Part shown: positions 46,501-56,347 of the stretch, piece after piece
How the letters are laid out: every line of letters begins with the position of its first letter
How positions within the stretch are numbered: position 1 is the first letter of the stretch
Origin: Cristatella mucedo
Lineage: Eukaryota; Bryozoa; Phylactolaemata; Cristatellidae
Reading direction: 5' to 3'
DNA: 64,000 bases
NCBI GenBank assembly: GCA_009760855.2
Contig: WPIO01000001.1
Coordinates: forward strand, 17,213,001 to 17,277,000
Position numbers and translations under genes: made by a program
The notes under the pieces: generated by a model
Databases searched by the model: none
Seen by the model: only the letters and a program-made list of their open reading frames with translations
Told to the model about the DNA's origin: nothing

Positions 46501-49500
46501 TCTTTCAAGATATATTTACATGATTCAACATTTGAACGACCAATTACCCAACTTCTTTGCACATTATGCTCTTAGATGGTCGTGGCCAAAAACATCTGAT
46601 GATCTTTCTAGCTGGAGAGACTGCCACACAAAAGTCGTATTATGTAAATGTAGTTTCATGTCGAGAAACACTTCAGCCCAGGTCAAGCCCATTGCAAAAC
46701 AGCAGCAAAATTAGACAGACCATAACTCGGCCACCACCAACAGTAGGATGTTTTTCTGCAAGGCCGAACTTGCTGATCGATCGAGTACATCTTGGTGTGC
46801 AGTGGTGATGCAGTGCCAGCAATGCACCTCACAAAAACCGCGACTATATCAGATGCCTGAGTGACAAAAAAATCTGACTTTGAGCATGGGTGCATGCAAA
46901 TCGAGGTGGTGGCACGCAACATTTGATCCAGGCATTACTTCCCACTAAAACTCCAATCTTGAGGTGGCCATCTGCTGATCTGGAGTTGGTCGCGTACTTT
47001 CCATGTTTGCGTTTAATTGATAGTGAACTTCATGAGGCTGGATTTCTTGGCGGCTGCAGGTAACAGCGGCACACGACAGAAGTACACAGCTCAACCTGCC
47101 CAACCTATGCTGTGTAACGCCTTCTTTCCTTAACAGCAGTGCCAGGCCTGCAGCTTCCCTTTGCACGGTGGAGGAGGGGTTGTAGACGCAGATGCGGGTG
47201 GGGAGGGAGGCCTGAGCTGGTGGCTATGGGTTCAGGTAGTCATCGACTATAAGCAGCTGCTTTACCACGTACCTTTTCTCGGTAGAGCATGTACAGCCAC
47301 TCAGCGCAGCCTTCCTCGTCGTCAGGGATGTCTTTTATCTCGTAGCGTCTGACAAAACGAAACAGCAAGTCGGATACATGTCATCTTGGCTAACCGTTCA
47401 ACCTCGTTCAACACACTGCTCCTAAGCCTACGAGTGCACTTGGGTGTGACCGACGGATGAATGCCCACTAGCATCCTGCCCACCATCCGGCAGCTACGAC
47501 AGGCGGCACGCAAAATGTAGCTCGCTAAAAAGAGCTGCACCACCTGAAACGTAGCTGTAGGTCCAGCTTCTCACCGCGCAGAAGGGTCATCAGCTTGGGC
47601 TTCGGCCCCGTGCTGCTACAGGCCACGGTCAAGTCGTAGAGTGCAGGAACTGAAAGAAGAAGAAAAAACAGCATGTGAACAGGTTAGACCAGGTGCCCAA
47701 AGAAGTGTATGCAGAGCTTTGCCCAGCTCGACCAGCGACTGAAAAGCAACGGTACAAAGCTTCAAGAGTATCTGTTGCTAAGCCATATCGGCAAAGCAGC
47801 CGCTCAGAAAGAGATGTGCACCACAAGCTGCAGCAATAGCGACTCTAAGCACGAGTAGTGGCTCACAAGGCGAGAGGTGATACAAGCAGTAACACCAGCA
47901 GCAGCTACAGCAGCAGCAGCTACAGCAGCAGCAGCTACAGCAGCAGCAGCCATAGCAGCACCAGCAGCATCAGCAGTGGCAGCAGCAGCAAAAGCAGCCC
48001 CAGCAGCAGCAAAAGCATGACATCGTCAGGCAGGGTGCACGACAGCACAAGCCTAGTCAACATAGGGGATGCAAGTCGCCCGAAGACAGTACAAGTGCCT
48101 AGCTGGCTGCTTGGCCAAAGAAGGTGTTCTAGCTAGGTAACACGGACACGTTCCTCCTGAAACAGTTCGTTTGCAGTGTCGAAAAACAAAGGACAAGCAT
48201 GCACGTATATCCCACACAATAACAAACTAGTGAGAAAGGAATGGTGCACAAACAGTCATACCTGAGCGATGCCACAAACCGGAATGGAGAGCCGTCGGTG
48301 GCCACTCTAGGCACGGTCAGGCAAGATTAACGCTCAAGCATTTTAGGACACGCTCACGACAGGCGAGTACTCCCTGAACGACGGCTGGCTAGCTCAGGTC
48401 GGAATCACCTTCCACAACGCAGCGCTCAGCAAATGCAGCCAAAGAGCAAGCCGTAGAGAGCCGCTTGAGCCGACCCCCAGCACAGATCCACCTGTCAGAG
48501 CCCTCCAAATGGCTGCCACGTTTGATTGCCAAAACTCGGTTCTCAGCTAGCAAAGCGCTAGCGCAAAAACCTTACTCGTTGACCACTAGCAGACGACGAG
48601 CGCGTACGACCGGCACAGCACTGTGGCACTTTGACGAGGATCGACTGATGCTGTAGGCACACGGCTCGACCTCTCCGCGCGAAACATCAAACGCTCGAAG
48701 AAGTATCGTGTGGCGGCGTCGAGGCAAGCATCCTTCAGCCGACATCGGCCAAACTCAAGCAAGCTTGCGACCACAAGGCAGCAAGCGAGTGGTCGAGTGG
48801 CCGAGGTGCGACTAAGCTGCCCTGCTCAGCAGCGCCGTCAGCTAGCCGATGCCATTGGTTCGTCACGCATTGCAGTGCACAGCAGTGCACCACTGAGGAG
48901 AAGCCGGCCGAGGACTAGCTAGCCCTCCCGATCCTGAATCCCCCGCTCGACGAACTGCTGTTCATCTTCGGGGGGGGTAGGGGGTCGGTGCATTTGCTCA
49001 CAAAAACATCGGAAGGCCCGAGGTTCGACGGCCGGCAAATGGAGCAGAGACGGAGCGAGCAAGCAAAAGGCAGTGCACGCCACCGAGATCTTCACCGATG
49101 AGCGCAACAGCAGCAGCCCAAATCTTCACCGATGAGCGCAACAGCAGCAGCAGCCGCAGAGTGGACGGCGGCGGCAGCGCACTCACATTTCCCCTTCACT
49201 CCTTGCACTGCCGCCAGGAAGCCTTTCACTCGTGGCAGCAGGTGATGCTTCAGCGGCGGAATGCTCTTCTGCCTGCAATACTCGAGGCTTCGCTCGTGCT
49301 TGGCGGGGGTGAAACGTGTGCCCTCGCACAGGATTATGAACTACAAGAAATGGCAAGAATTTACTCGGGCTTCTGCTTAAGAAACCGATAAGGCTGAACA
49401 GCCAAGTGCCCTATCCTTCACTGAATGATGGCTATGCGCACGCCTCAGCAAGCAAACATGGCAAGTGGGATATGTATGCAGTTATGTGCACGTGCCTGCT

Positions 49501-52500
49501 TGAACTCGACAAAGCCACGAAGACTAAGTGGGTGTTTGTTTTCTCACGCTCATAGCCAAAGCGGTTTACCAAGGCTTACCGTAGGCCACAGACTTAATCT
49601 CGCACAACAAACAAAAGCTAGAAGCATATCTGGAGGATCAGGACAGCGATGAATCAAGCAGTATAGAGGCAAAAGTGTAGGAATGCTGCAAAAGATGTGC
49701 CATTTTAGGTAGCAGAAGATATAGCAAGTGTGCAGAAGTCGCAGTCTAGGACTAGCAGGGCATAACCATGTGCTGCCAGTGGTCTTCCAATGAAAAGGGA
49801 CAGCTAATTTAGTGTCGTAAGATGACCTGGGAGCACGAGAAAGCTGAAGCTAGTGTGGCAGCTCAGCTAGGCACGAATGAGCTAATCCCATGCAGGCCTT
49901 GTTGGTAAAAAAAATTTTTGCACTGTGCCCACTGATAAACCTAGAGCGCCACAGCTCCTTTAGCAGACGATACGCATGACTGAATTTGATTGGGTTTAAA
50001 AACATCAGCCAAGCAACCGTATTGAGCACTAACAGCAGAGGCCTAATAGCTTTTTTCTTCAGCATTGGCAACACTTAAGTTACAGCCGTCTGCCCTACAA
50101 GGAATCAGGGAGCTAAGAAGAACCTTCACTAGATAGAGACCGAACCCGGGGACTAGCTTAAGGGGGCAGTCTTCTGCATAAAACTTACAAATGCGATAGT
50201 AAAAGAGGGCAACGAAATTACTCAAACTCGACGATGCTGGTGCTACAGCATCTCCAGATAAGATTGCATTTATACCTGCTGTATGCTTAAGATTTTCTCC
50301 AAGGAGTTTGGTTTCATCATCATTCAGCTTATGGATATTAATTGATCAGAGAAACATATTATCTGCAAGGCAAGGATTCAAATTATCTGGGTCGACATAC
50401 TGTCGTGATCTTCAGTAAACTACAGCGATCCACCTCTAAACAGCAGTGCACTATTCGGCCGACTGCACTTGCAGTGTATCTGAAAAATGTTGCTAATTCC
50501 TGTTTACCATGATTGCCCCCTCCTCCGAAGTTCAGCCAGTCTTGTCACCAGCTACTGCTTATCGCGATCTACCAATAAATCGTGGCAAAAAATTAAAAAC
50601 AAGATTGCATACTACACAAAATTGAAATCGCAGTGTACCAGCAAAACTGTGAGCTTGTCTTATCTGTACCTGCTAGATAAGACCAGATCTCGACATGGCA
50701 AAGACTGCACATGCTCAAGCAAGTGTGATCAATTGTGTCGAAAGCTACCGACAGGTATACCACGAGTATGGCAGCCAAATTATCACTACCAATGCTGTAA
50801 GTGTTATCATTTCTACCTAGGATGTCATTAGTAACAGAAAATACGATTTCAGCAGAATAGCTAGCGCTGAATCCACACTTAAAATTTTCCTGAAAGTCAT
50901 TCCTGTCTATGTGTTACGAGTGCTGTTTAGCAAAAGAAATCTACGATAAAATTGTTTAATGACAATTTCTACAACCATTGCGATCCAAAAAGGAAAGATG
51001 TGGATGACCAGCTTCCATTTCCCAATACCAATAAGTTATATTCCATCGGATGGTCAGAAGGAAAGGTGCTGCTTTCATGTACTCCCTACATCTGAAGTAG
51101 TAACCACCTGCAAATGAAGCATCCGGTTGAGCCATATTTAGCCATCTTACCCTACTTGAAGCTAGTGAGTGGATGTTAACGTAGCCACTTAAAGTCATCG
51201 AGCATGAGCCCACCGAGTGATGGACAGGCACAAGTCTTCTACCAATTGCACCACGAAGTTAAATACAGCTAGCAGTACCAAGAAGAGGCATTTATTTACA
51301 GGCCAAGTAGGTGATGATGAATCATAACAACGAGCTAGCCACAGCTACACATCCGTTCACTGGCACGATATTGATTTGGTAAGCCGTGGTGGCACACTAG
51401 GTAAGGCAGTTGCTTTTCACGACCTCGGACCCGAGGTCGTGGGTTCGAATCCTGTGGCGGGCGACCATTTATCGCCACTGCAAGCGGTGGTGATAGCCGT
51501 AAAAGCTCTTCTGTTGCTATACAAAAGAGGCTGTTAAACCAGCTACTACTATTATTATTATTTATTACTAGTTCGAGAAGTGGCTTATCAATAGACCCGT
51601 GGCCCAAGCCTAGGCAAAGTAGACAGTGTGGCTTGCAGACAAGCATCTGCAGGCGCATGCATACATAGCAGTGTTCGGGCCAGTGGGCAGGTGCTCCAGA
51701 CACTCCCCTTCGGAAGTCTGCCAGTGTCCGGCATGCCAGTCCCAGTACTTGGAGGAACACCGAAGCAGCCGGCAGCTTACGTTCACTGGAATGTCGTCAG
51801 GGTACTCGGTGAGCCGCTGGAAGCCTCTGGCAATCCTGGCCCTGTCACGATCCCAGTCACGCTTGACGAAAAGAGCCTCGCTGAAGTACCACGACCAGCC
51901 TTGCACCGGGAAGTATTTGGCCACATCTTTCACCATGGCTTTGCTGCCCTACAACGGCAGGGCAGCGGCTAGCAGTCCAGCTGGCCAGGGCGGGTAGTAA
52001 ACCCTACACTGCAGGCTGCCAGGCAGCTCGACTAGAATTCGGTTAGGGAACACCGACGACAGATGATTGGTGCGCGAGCAAACACAGGTATCATCGGGGC
52101 AGTGCCAGTTCGCCAGAAGGCTAGTCGGCAGCTTCGGAAACTCGGGGCAGGCGCAAATACTAGCAGAGTATGCACAGCGTGAGTGCTAACATAATTTCTA
52201 TCAATCAGTACCAAACCTGGACAGCCCTTCAGAAACTGGGGCCAGTGTAGGGAAATGTTGTCCATAGGGGCAGCATGATTAAGCGTACTGAAAGCCGCTT
52301 GGACTTTGAGTGTGCCTTAGAAAACTCCCCGGGCAACACTCACTTAAAATCTGTGACTTTGTGGAATTACAGAGGGAGATACAACAACAACAGTGGCAGC
52401 ATGGAGAAGTCCCAGCCCAAGTTCAAGGACACCGTAGCCTAGAGGTCTTCTTCATAAATAAAATTTGATCCCCTCGTACGGTTATCTCAAAGTACAGGAC

Positions 52501-53853
52501 GACCGACCTCTCGTTTTCATACTAAGTTGTCAGTGACTGAGCTATCGAGAATAACATAATACCACAACTCAATACACGGCTTGAAGCCAAGGCTTCAACT
52601 TTCTATCTACCTATTAGAGCAGAACTCCTTTCCGGCATATCTAAAAGTAACAAGAAAAAGTTTTAGTTCTCTAAGAATCCAAAGCTACCCTGGTTTGGCC
52701 CAGGGGTAAGGACATGCCTTTTAACAACCAGGGTTAACAACCGGTCGTTGGCTCAAGCCCTGCTGCACATACAAAGCACATGGATACAGATAACAATGAC
52801 ATGCAAATGTTGTATCGCTTTTATTACTATCATCATTTGTATTATCCCAGTGAACATTCAGAATGTTGGCCTACGTTTTAAATTGCAATCCGGTGCCGAA
52901 CTGCCGCCATTACGTCTGCTGCGGTCGGTGACCAGAGACCTTATCTGCTCATCGACTTATGCAGTCAGGGCCAGGTGAGGATTAACTCACCTCAACCGAG
53001 CAGTCCACTACAGCAGTGCTTGGCACCCCTGAATGAGTGCACGTGTGCCCTTAGGCAGTGAATTCAAGTAAGGCAGTAATTAAAATAAAAACAGTGACCT
53101 GCTAAGGCCATCTCAGGTGGAACAGAGAACAAAGTGCCGACCAATTTTCCTGCCTGCAAGCCTGAATTATACTACTACACAAGATGGAAGTCTGAAATAC
53201 CTCTTCACTGCCACCGAAGGCAGGCAGACAAGGCTCGAGCTCATTAGAGCAGGCAAAGAGAGCCAACCGACTGGCCACAGGCTGGCTCCCTGTGGCTGGC
53301 CGGCCAACAAGCACCGCACGGCTGGCACAGGAGCCACCTCGAGAGGAAAGCAGCAGCACGGACGACACAGCGACGTTGCAATACTAGTTGCTGATTCGGC
53401 AGCTTCTTTTTGTATAACGGCAGAAGAGCATTAAAGGCTATCGCCACCGCTTGCAGCGGCAATAAAGAAGTGCCCACCGCAGGATTCGAACCCGCGACTT
53501 CGGGACCGAGGTCGCGAGAAGCAGAAGAATGAGACAGCGGTCGCTGGGGCCCTCGAGCATTCAGCAAACGTAAGCTGGTGGACAGGGAAAGCCAGCATAC
53601 TGATCGACAGACAGCTGCTTCGGTGGCTAGGGGGCGAGCATGAGCTCCTCTGCGGCTGCTGCACCTCGTCAGCATGACACCACTGACACCGATGCAGACC
53701 AATGCAATCTCCTCCGACCAAAGAGCAGCTGAAGACACACAGAGCGAACCCCTTTATCTTGCCAACAACTATCGGCAAACAAGTCAGGGAGTATCACACT
53801 TCAAGCTCCATTCGACACCATGGCAGCAGCAGCAGCAGCAGCAGCAGCATGAC

Positions 53854-53884
<31 letters not shown>

Positions 53885-55963
53885 TGCCTCCAGCAGCAGC
53901 AGGAGCCATGGCCACGGCAGGCATGATACCAACCAGCCACCCAAAAGCTCTCCCCTCACAACAGTGTGATAATACTAAAAATAACACTGCATTTGTGTGG
54001 CACCCTCAAACAACTGAATCTCTTTCTGGACACTTTACATATGCTGCAATGGAAGCATGGCCGTACGGTTAGTCGTGCCATGCGCGGTGTCGACATGCAT
54101 AATACGGTCAGTGGCAGCGTGCGCTTGCAGTGGTGACATGCGTAAGTCGGCAGTACTGGGGTGGCGGCAGCATGCTCCCAAGTGCTCCAGCGTGCTGGGA
54201 CGTCCACGTGGTGCCCATAGGATGACCACAGAGCAAGAACTGGCCAAGGACGCTGCTAATGCTGCTATGGCACAACTGGCGCAGGGCACAGCGAGACGGC
54301 CGGTGACTGCGGCAGCGGCGGCTGCTTACACCGAGTATAGAGTAACTCCCACAGAACATGTAGCCAATGATCCAGTCGATATCGTACTTGTGGTTCATGG
54401 TCACCAGGCAGTGCTCACACTGCATCTTAGCGACGTCATCTGGATTACCATACAGGGTTAGCTCTGACCCTGACCACCAGCTGGCAAGGAACGAGTAATC
54501 TGCAGAAGGAGACAAGACTCGGCGACAATATGCAATATCGGTGCATGTCAGCAGCGCATTAAGCTAAATCGAGTCAGCAGCAAAGGTTAGGAATTGCGTA
54601 GCCACTTGGCGAGCCAGACTAGAGCGAAAAGTTGGCATTTCCTGAATACAGGTCGTTGAGTGACTTCTACTTAACCCACCAGTCTACCCAGCAACTTTTG
54701 CAACTAGAATACTGTACGAGGCTCGTCCTGGGAGTAATCTTCGTGGGTTGCCCACAAGCAGACATGTTGAAATCTGACAGGTGCCATGTTAACGCCTGAT
54801 TGCTGAGTGTGATCAGTGTAAGCCGAGCATGCAGAACAGAGTCGAACCCAGCCAAATTAGATTAAAATCAGGACCCTGGCAAGCATATCTTTATATAAAG
54901 GGAAACTATAGAATTATTTTTATCCAGCTAACATTAATGTGAGGCACACTGGTGTGGCTCTAGCAACTTATAGAGGTTATGTGAACTAATAGCATTTATC
55001 ATCAACAGTGAACAGGGCTAACAGTGAGTGCAATCTGCTAACAAGGGACAGGGGGCAGCACAGCTGGGTCTTAGCCCAGGAGTAAGGTGCTTGCTCTTCA
55101 CAATCCGGGTAGTAGGTTCCGGTCCTCCAGTGGTCGATCCCTTATTGACGATTGCAAGTGGGGGGGTGATAGTGGCAGACTCTTCTAGCGCTATATAAAT
55201 GAAGCTATTAAATCGGCTCACCATATTTTAAAGCAGCCCCTTCCCTCATAACTTTTTCTAAAGCATGAGCATGCATGCAAGAACGAGTTCAATTTGCAAC
55301 TTTTCTTGGATGCACACTAACTGCAAGCAAATAAAATAGCCGAGATGCCCATACCAACAAACATCAATATTGTCACAACAGAGACACATCAGTGTCAGCA
55401 CATTGCTTGCTAATGCTATTGCACTGTAAGCTACATGCTTACCAAGGTAATTGCAAGTGTATGCCCATATATAATAACAATGATACTTTTGCATAGCACC
55501 CTCAGCAAACTTAATCTCTTTTTTGGCACTTTACATATGCTTCCCACAAGATTGATTCAATAGCTAAACAGAATAACCGAGCTGATACTTGTTACCTCGT
55601 CAGACATGTTACCAATACGACAATGAAAAAAGTACCTGACAGCATGAGCGGCATACCAGCAATGTGCAAAATGCAATGCAACTTTTGCAACCACGCCTTG
55701 AATTATATAGCCCAGTTAAAAATAGGGTAAAACCAAGGAACGACTTGTTGCATGCCAGCGATAAGTGGGTGGTTCAGAGTACATCAAGCCTTACGACTCC
55801 ATATCCAGTAGCAAAGATAGTAGTCGATTCGTCGGTACAAATTGGGCGAGAGTGGCCAGACGGCACAGGCCACGAGCTGTACGAAGTTCACAGCTAGGCC
55901 GTTAACGATATAGACGTAACAGAGCACGAGAAGAAAGGCAGATTGGAGTGCATTCATGATCAT
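37370..55963 (-). CDS. 1-acyl-sn-glycerol-3-phosphate acyltransferase, AGPAT3/4 type (whole coding span)
   Basis: Eight exons on the minus strand: 55795-55963, 54330-54499, 51781-51948, 49187-49340, 47544-47649, 47273-47348, 41081-41282, 37370-37512. Together they total 1188 bases, i.e. 395 residues plus TGA, close to the 376-378 residues of human AGPAT3/4. All splice sites are GT-AG and all phases agree. The enzyme moves an acyl group from acyl-CoA to position 2 of lysophosphatidic acid, making phosphatidic acid in the ER membrane. Motifs: an N-terminal membrane helix (about 8-30); NHKYDID at 92-98 with the catalytic His93 and Asp98 (H-x4-D); FVKRDWDRD at 140-148 (block II); CEGTRF at 174-179 (block III); [12 protein letters not shown] at about 200-211 and PALYDLTV at 222-229 (block IV region); C-terminal hydrophobic helices at about 312-372; the end [10 protein letters not shown] matches the family's TEIxxGSxYG. 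AGPAT3 versus AGPAT4 cannot be settled by eye. Confidence 0.96.
38090..38435 (+). repeat. L2-like LINE 3' fragment
   Basis: Begins with the end of ORF2 ([12 protein letters not shown]), continues through the 3' region and ends with CAGAGATTTGGTTCTCTCAG, GGTGCTATACAAACG and (TTA)n at about 38415-38433. Confidence 0.75.
38690..39000 (+). repeat. L2-like LINE 3' fragment
   Basis: 3' untranslated part (GTGGGTCCCTGTGATTTGTC, GCTGACACTGCAGGCTGCCA) and a near-consensus tail, GCACCTAGAAAGAGATTGAG then TTCTCTGAGGGCGCTTTATC, ending in (TTATTA)n. Well preserved. Confidence 0.85.
40105..40250 (+). repeat. Decayed SINE-B copy
   Basis: Head like TGGCAGACCAGCGGTTAACG, a degraded B box (GGTTAGTTCCAGTCT) and the SINE-B body CTGCAAGTGGCATGACAGTC with AAAGCTCTTCTAC. 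Older than the other SINE-B copies. Confidence 0.55.
41081..41282 (-). CDS. AGPAT3/4-like gene exon 7
   Basis: 67 residues plus one base, from [15 protein letters not shown] to LVIVTTA, between TTCTTGTAG and [20 protein letters not shown] matches the family's K-D-A-x-Q-E-x-Y...G-x-F segment. A Gln/Arg-rich stretch and a membrane helix ([20 protein letters not shown]) follow. Confidence 0.94.
41428..41508 (-). repeat. L2-like LINE 3' tail
   Basis: (AAT)n, then TGCACTTGATAAAGCGCCCT, CAGAGAACTCAATCTCTCTC and TAGGCGCTTTACATTTGC. On the minus strand this is the near-consensus tail. Confidence 0.85.
41950..41987 (-). repeat. Short LINE tail fragment
   Basis: GTGAATCTCTTTCTAGGCAC then TTTAAAAAAA, a piece of the LINE tail abutting the SINE-B copy. 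Confidence 0.5.
41988..42156 (-). mobile_element. SINE-B copy
   Basis: Minus strand: AGCCGTAATGGCCCACTGGG head (A box TGGCCCACTGGG), the palindrome CACGACCTCGG..CGAGGTCGTG, B box GGTTCGAATCC, body CTGCAAGCTGTGGTGATAGC, end AGAGGCTGTTAAATCAGC. One of the best preserved SINE-B copies. Confidence 0.88.
43318..44865 (-). mobile_element. 5'-truncated L2/CR1-clade LINE (dead copy)
   Basis: Read on the minus strand it starts inside the reverse transcriptase ([10 protein letters not shown]-type block). It continues through [40 protein letters not shown], the catalytic box and the thumb/C-terminal blocks ([40 protein letters not shown]). It ends with the 3' untranslated region and the tail plus (TTATTA)n at 43318-43335. 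The order and motifs are those of the L2/CR1 group of non-LTR retrotransposons. The usual YADDT box reads YANDT, and stops and frameshifts break the frame (44417-44674, 44353-44544, 43583-44137 are in different frames), so this copy cannot be active. It lies in intron 6 of the AGPAT3/4-like gene in the sense direction. Confidence 0.9.
45650..46200 (-). repeat. Old L2-like LINE fragment
   Basis: Near 45990-46200 the minus strand has a decayed H-x-L-P-V-H-N-x-L..[10 protein letters not shown] block, parallel to the LINE's [20 protein letters not shown]. Near 45655-45720 lies the tail (AACGTAAGAGAACTATATTT, CTAGGCATTTCACACATGC). The middle is too diverged to follow. Confidence 0.5.
47273..47348 (-). 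CDS. AGPAT3/4-like gene exon 6
   Basis: 76 bases between TTTTGTCAG and AAG|GTACGT. It encodes [25 protein letters not shown] (25 residues), parallel to RRxPLEDIPxDEKEAAxWLHKLYQEK of AGPAT3/4. It ends in phase 0. Confidence 0.95.
47349..47543 (-). other. Intron 5 of AGPAT3/4-like gene
   Basis: Shortest intron of the gene, 195 bases, GT-AG. No repeat. Confidence 0.85.
47544..47649 (-). CDS. AGPAT3/4-like gene exon 5
   Basis: 106 bases between TTCTTTCAG and CAG|GTGGTG, encoding [34 protein letters not shown]. It matches the V-x-A-V-Y-D-x-T-L-N-F...P-(S/T)-L-L-G-x-L-x-G-K-K-Y-x-A block. The Pro of PALYD is part of acyltransferase block IV. Confidence 0.95.
47650..49186 (-). other. Intron 4 of AGPAT3/4-like gene
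   Basis: GT-AG intron of 1537 bases with a CAG-rich repeat at 47888-48020. The poly-Ser open frame across that repeat (47858-48136, + strand) is a repeat artefact. Confidence 0.8.
47888..48020. repeat. Imperfect (CAG)n / (AGCTACAGCAGCAGC)n array
   Basis: CAG triplets interrupted every 12-18 bases by TAC or CAT, giving a 15-base higher-order unit repeated three to four times and then looser CAG-rich sequence. Confidence 0.9.
49187..49340 (-). CDS. AGPAT3/4-like gene exon 4 (EGTR block)
   Basis: 154 bases between TTTCTTGTAG and T|GTGAGT. It encodes [58 protein letters not shown] is the block III substrate-binding motif and LKHHLLPR(V/T)KGF is near identical to AGPAT4. Confidence 0.97.
50640..50800 (-). 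repeat. Decayed L2/CR1 LINE reverse-transcriptase fragment
   Basis: The minus strand reads [20 protein letters not shown] and then W-S-Y-L-A-G, the A-F-D-T-(I/V)-D-H and S-Y-L-S-G blocks of the LINE RT. No surrounding blocks are clear. Confidence 0.6.
51378..51570 (+). mobile_element. SINE-B copy
   Basis: Head AAGCCGTGGTGGCACACTAG, palindrome ACGACCTCGG..CCGAGGTCGT, B box GGTTCGAATCC, body CTGCAAGCGGTGGTGATAGC, end CTATACAAAAGAGGCTGTTA then (TTATTA)n. Well preserved and antisense to the host gene. Confidence 0.88.
51781..51948 (-). CDS. AGPAT3/4-like gene exon 3
   Basis: 168 bases, exactly 56 codons, between CCGTTGTAG and [29 protein letters not shown] and [20 protein letters not shown] match L-G-(G/S)-S-K-x-x-x-K-x-x-x-x-x-(V/F)-P-x-x-G-W-x-W-Y-F-x-E-x-x-F-x-x-R-x-W-x-x-D of AGPAT3/4. 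The Arg of KRDW is the block II residue. Confidence 0.97.
52690..52770 (+). repeat. Partial tRNA-derived SINE head
   Basis: TGGTTTGGCCCAGGGGTAAG with a B-box-like TTGGCTCAAGCCC about 60 bases on. Resembles the SINE-A head; no tail follows. Confidence 0.5.
53398..53525 (-). repeat. SINE-B copy
   Basis: Minus strand: palindrome CGCGACCTCGGTCCCGAAGT, B box GGGTTCGAATCC, body CTGCAAGCGGTGGCGATAGC, end GTTATACAAAAAGAAGCTG. The A-box part of the head is missing or replaced. Confidence 0.8.
53823..53912. repeat. (CAG)n trinucleotide array
   Basis: Two runs of 8-11 CAG/AGC triplets joined by CATGACTCC and followed by another short run. It lies in intron 2 of the AGPAT3/4-like gene. Confidence 0.93.
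53975..54165 (-). repeat. L2-like LINE 3' end
   Basis: AT-rich start, then GTGGCACCCTCAAACAACTG, AATCTCTTTCTGGACACTTT and ACATATGCTGC, followed by the 3' untranslated type sequence with repeated GCATG. An old copy. Confidence 0.65.
54330..54499 (-). CDS. AGPAT3/4-like gene exon 2 (NHKYDID catalytic block)
   Basis: 170 bases between CTTCTGCAG and GGT|GTAAGC. It encodes [63 protein letters not shown] carries the H-x4-D catalytic dyad of glycerolipid acyltransferases; AGPAT3/4 have N-H-(N/K)-F-E-I-D-F-L-C-G-W. WWS and the C-T/E-L-F-like stretch also fit the family. Confidence 0.97.
55068..55222 (+). repeat. Diverged SINE-B copy
   Basis: Head GGGTCTTAGCCCAGGAGTAA, B-box-like GGTTCCGGTCCTC, body GATTGCAAGTGGGGGGGTGA, end CTATATAAATGAAGCTATTA. 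Older than the copies at 41988 and 51378. Confidence 0.65.
55472..55562 (-). repeat. L2-like LINE 3' tail
   Basis: ATAATAACAATG, then TAGCACCCTCAGCAAACTTA and ATCTCTTTTTTGGCACTTTA, the reverse of the LINE tail. Confidence 0.7.
55795..55963 (-). CDS. AGPAT3/4-like gene exon 1 (N-terminus)
   Basis: From ATG at 55961-55963 to C|GTAAGG: 56 residues plus one base. [20 protein letters not shown] forms a membrane helix; [20 protein letters not shown] and [16 protein letters not shown] match the V-x-G-L-x-(I/V)-N-F-V-Q-L-x-x-x-x-(L/V)-W-P-(V/L)-S-x-x-L-Y-R-R block of AGPAT3/4. A second in-frame ATG two codons on (55955-55957) is an equally good start; the upstream one aligns better with family length. 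Confidence 0.93.
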
Positions 55964-56159
55964 GCTCTTTGACTGGACTGGACTTCTGATGCTGTTTTCT
56001 TCAGAGACGATTCACAGCAGGGTCTGCAGCAGTAGAGGCAATATGCAATCTATTGAATATATCACCAACCAGGTTACAAAGGAAGGTCCGGGTCACACCA
56101 CAAACAGTGACAGCAGATCGTGCATTAATTGGATAGCTGAGTAGCTCAAAGTTACAGCA

Positions 56160-56347
56160 AATAATAAATAAATAAATAAATGCTAGCTGATTTAACAGCC
56201 TCTTTTGTATAGCGACAAAAGAGCCTTTCCGGCTATCACCACTGCTTGCAGTGGCGATAAAGGATCGCCCACTGCAGGATTCGAGCCCACGACCTCGGGG
56301 CCGAGGTCGTGAAAAGCAACCGCCTTACCTAGTGAGCCATTACGGCT
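56160..56347 (-). mobile_element. SINE-B copy
   Basis: Minus strand: AGCCGTAATGGCTCACTAGG head, palindrome around CACGACCTCGG, B-box GGGCTCGAATCC, body CTGCAAGCAGTGGTGATAGC, end TATACAAAAGAGGCTGTTAA, then (ATTT)n. Almost identical in layout to the copies at 41988 and 63799. Confidence 0.88.

Larger units (their letters stand above)
41283..47272 (-). other. Intron 6 of AGPAT3/4-like gene
   Basis: A 6.0-kb GT-AG intron. It holds a LINE tail (41428-41508), a SINE-B copy (41988-42156), a 1.5-kb L2/CR1 LINE on the same strand (43318-44865) and an older LINE relic (45650-46200). The open frame 42615-43022 on the + strand is unrecognised. Confidence 0.8.
49341..51780 (-). other. Intron 3 of AGPAT3/4-like gene
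   Basis: GT-AG intron of 2440 bases with a decayed LINE RT fragment (about 50640-50800, minus strand) and a SINE-B copy (51378-51570, + strand). Confidence 0.8.
51949..54329 (-). other. Intron 2 of AGPAT3/4-like gene
   Basis: GT-AG intron of 2381 bases with a partial SINE head (52690-52770), a SINE-B copy (53398-53525), a (CAG)n array (53823-53912) and a LINE tail (53975-54165). Confidence 0.8.
54500..55794 (-). other. Intron 1 of AGPAT3/4-like gene
   Basis: GT-AG intron of 1295 bases with a SINE-B-like copy (55068-55222, + strand) and a LINE tail (55472-55562, minus strand). Confidence 0.8.

Noticed and set aside
47858-48136. Poly-Ser protein frame
   Set aside because: Created by a CAG-rich intronic repeat on the strand opposite the AGPAT gene.
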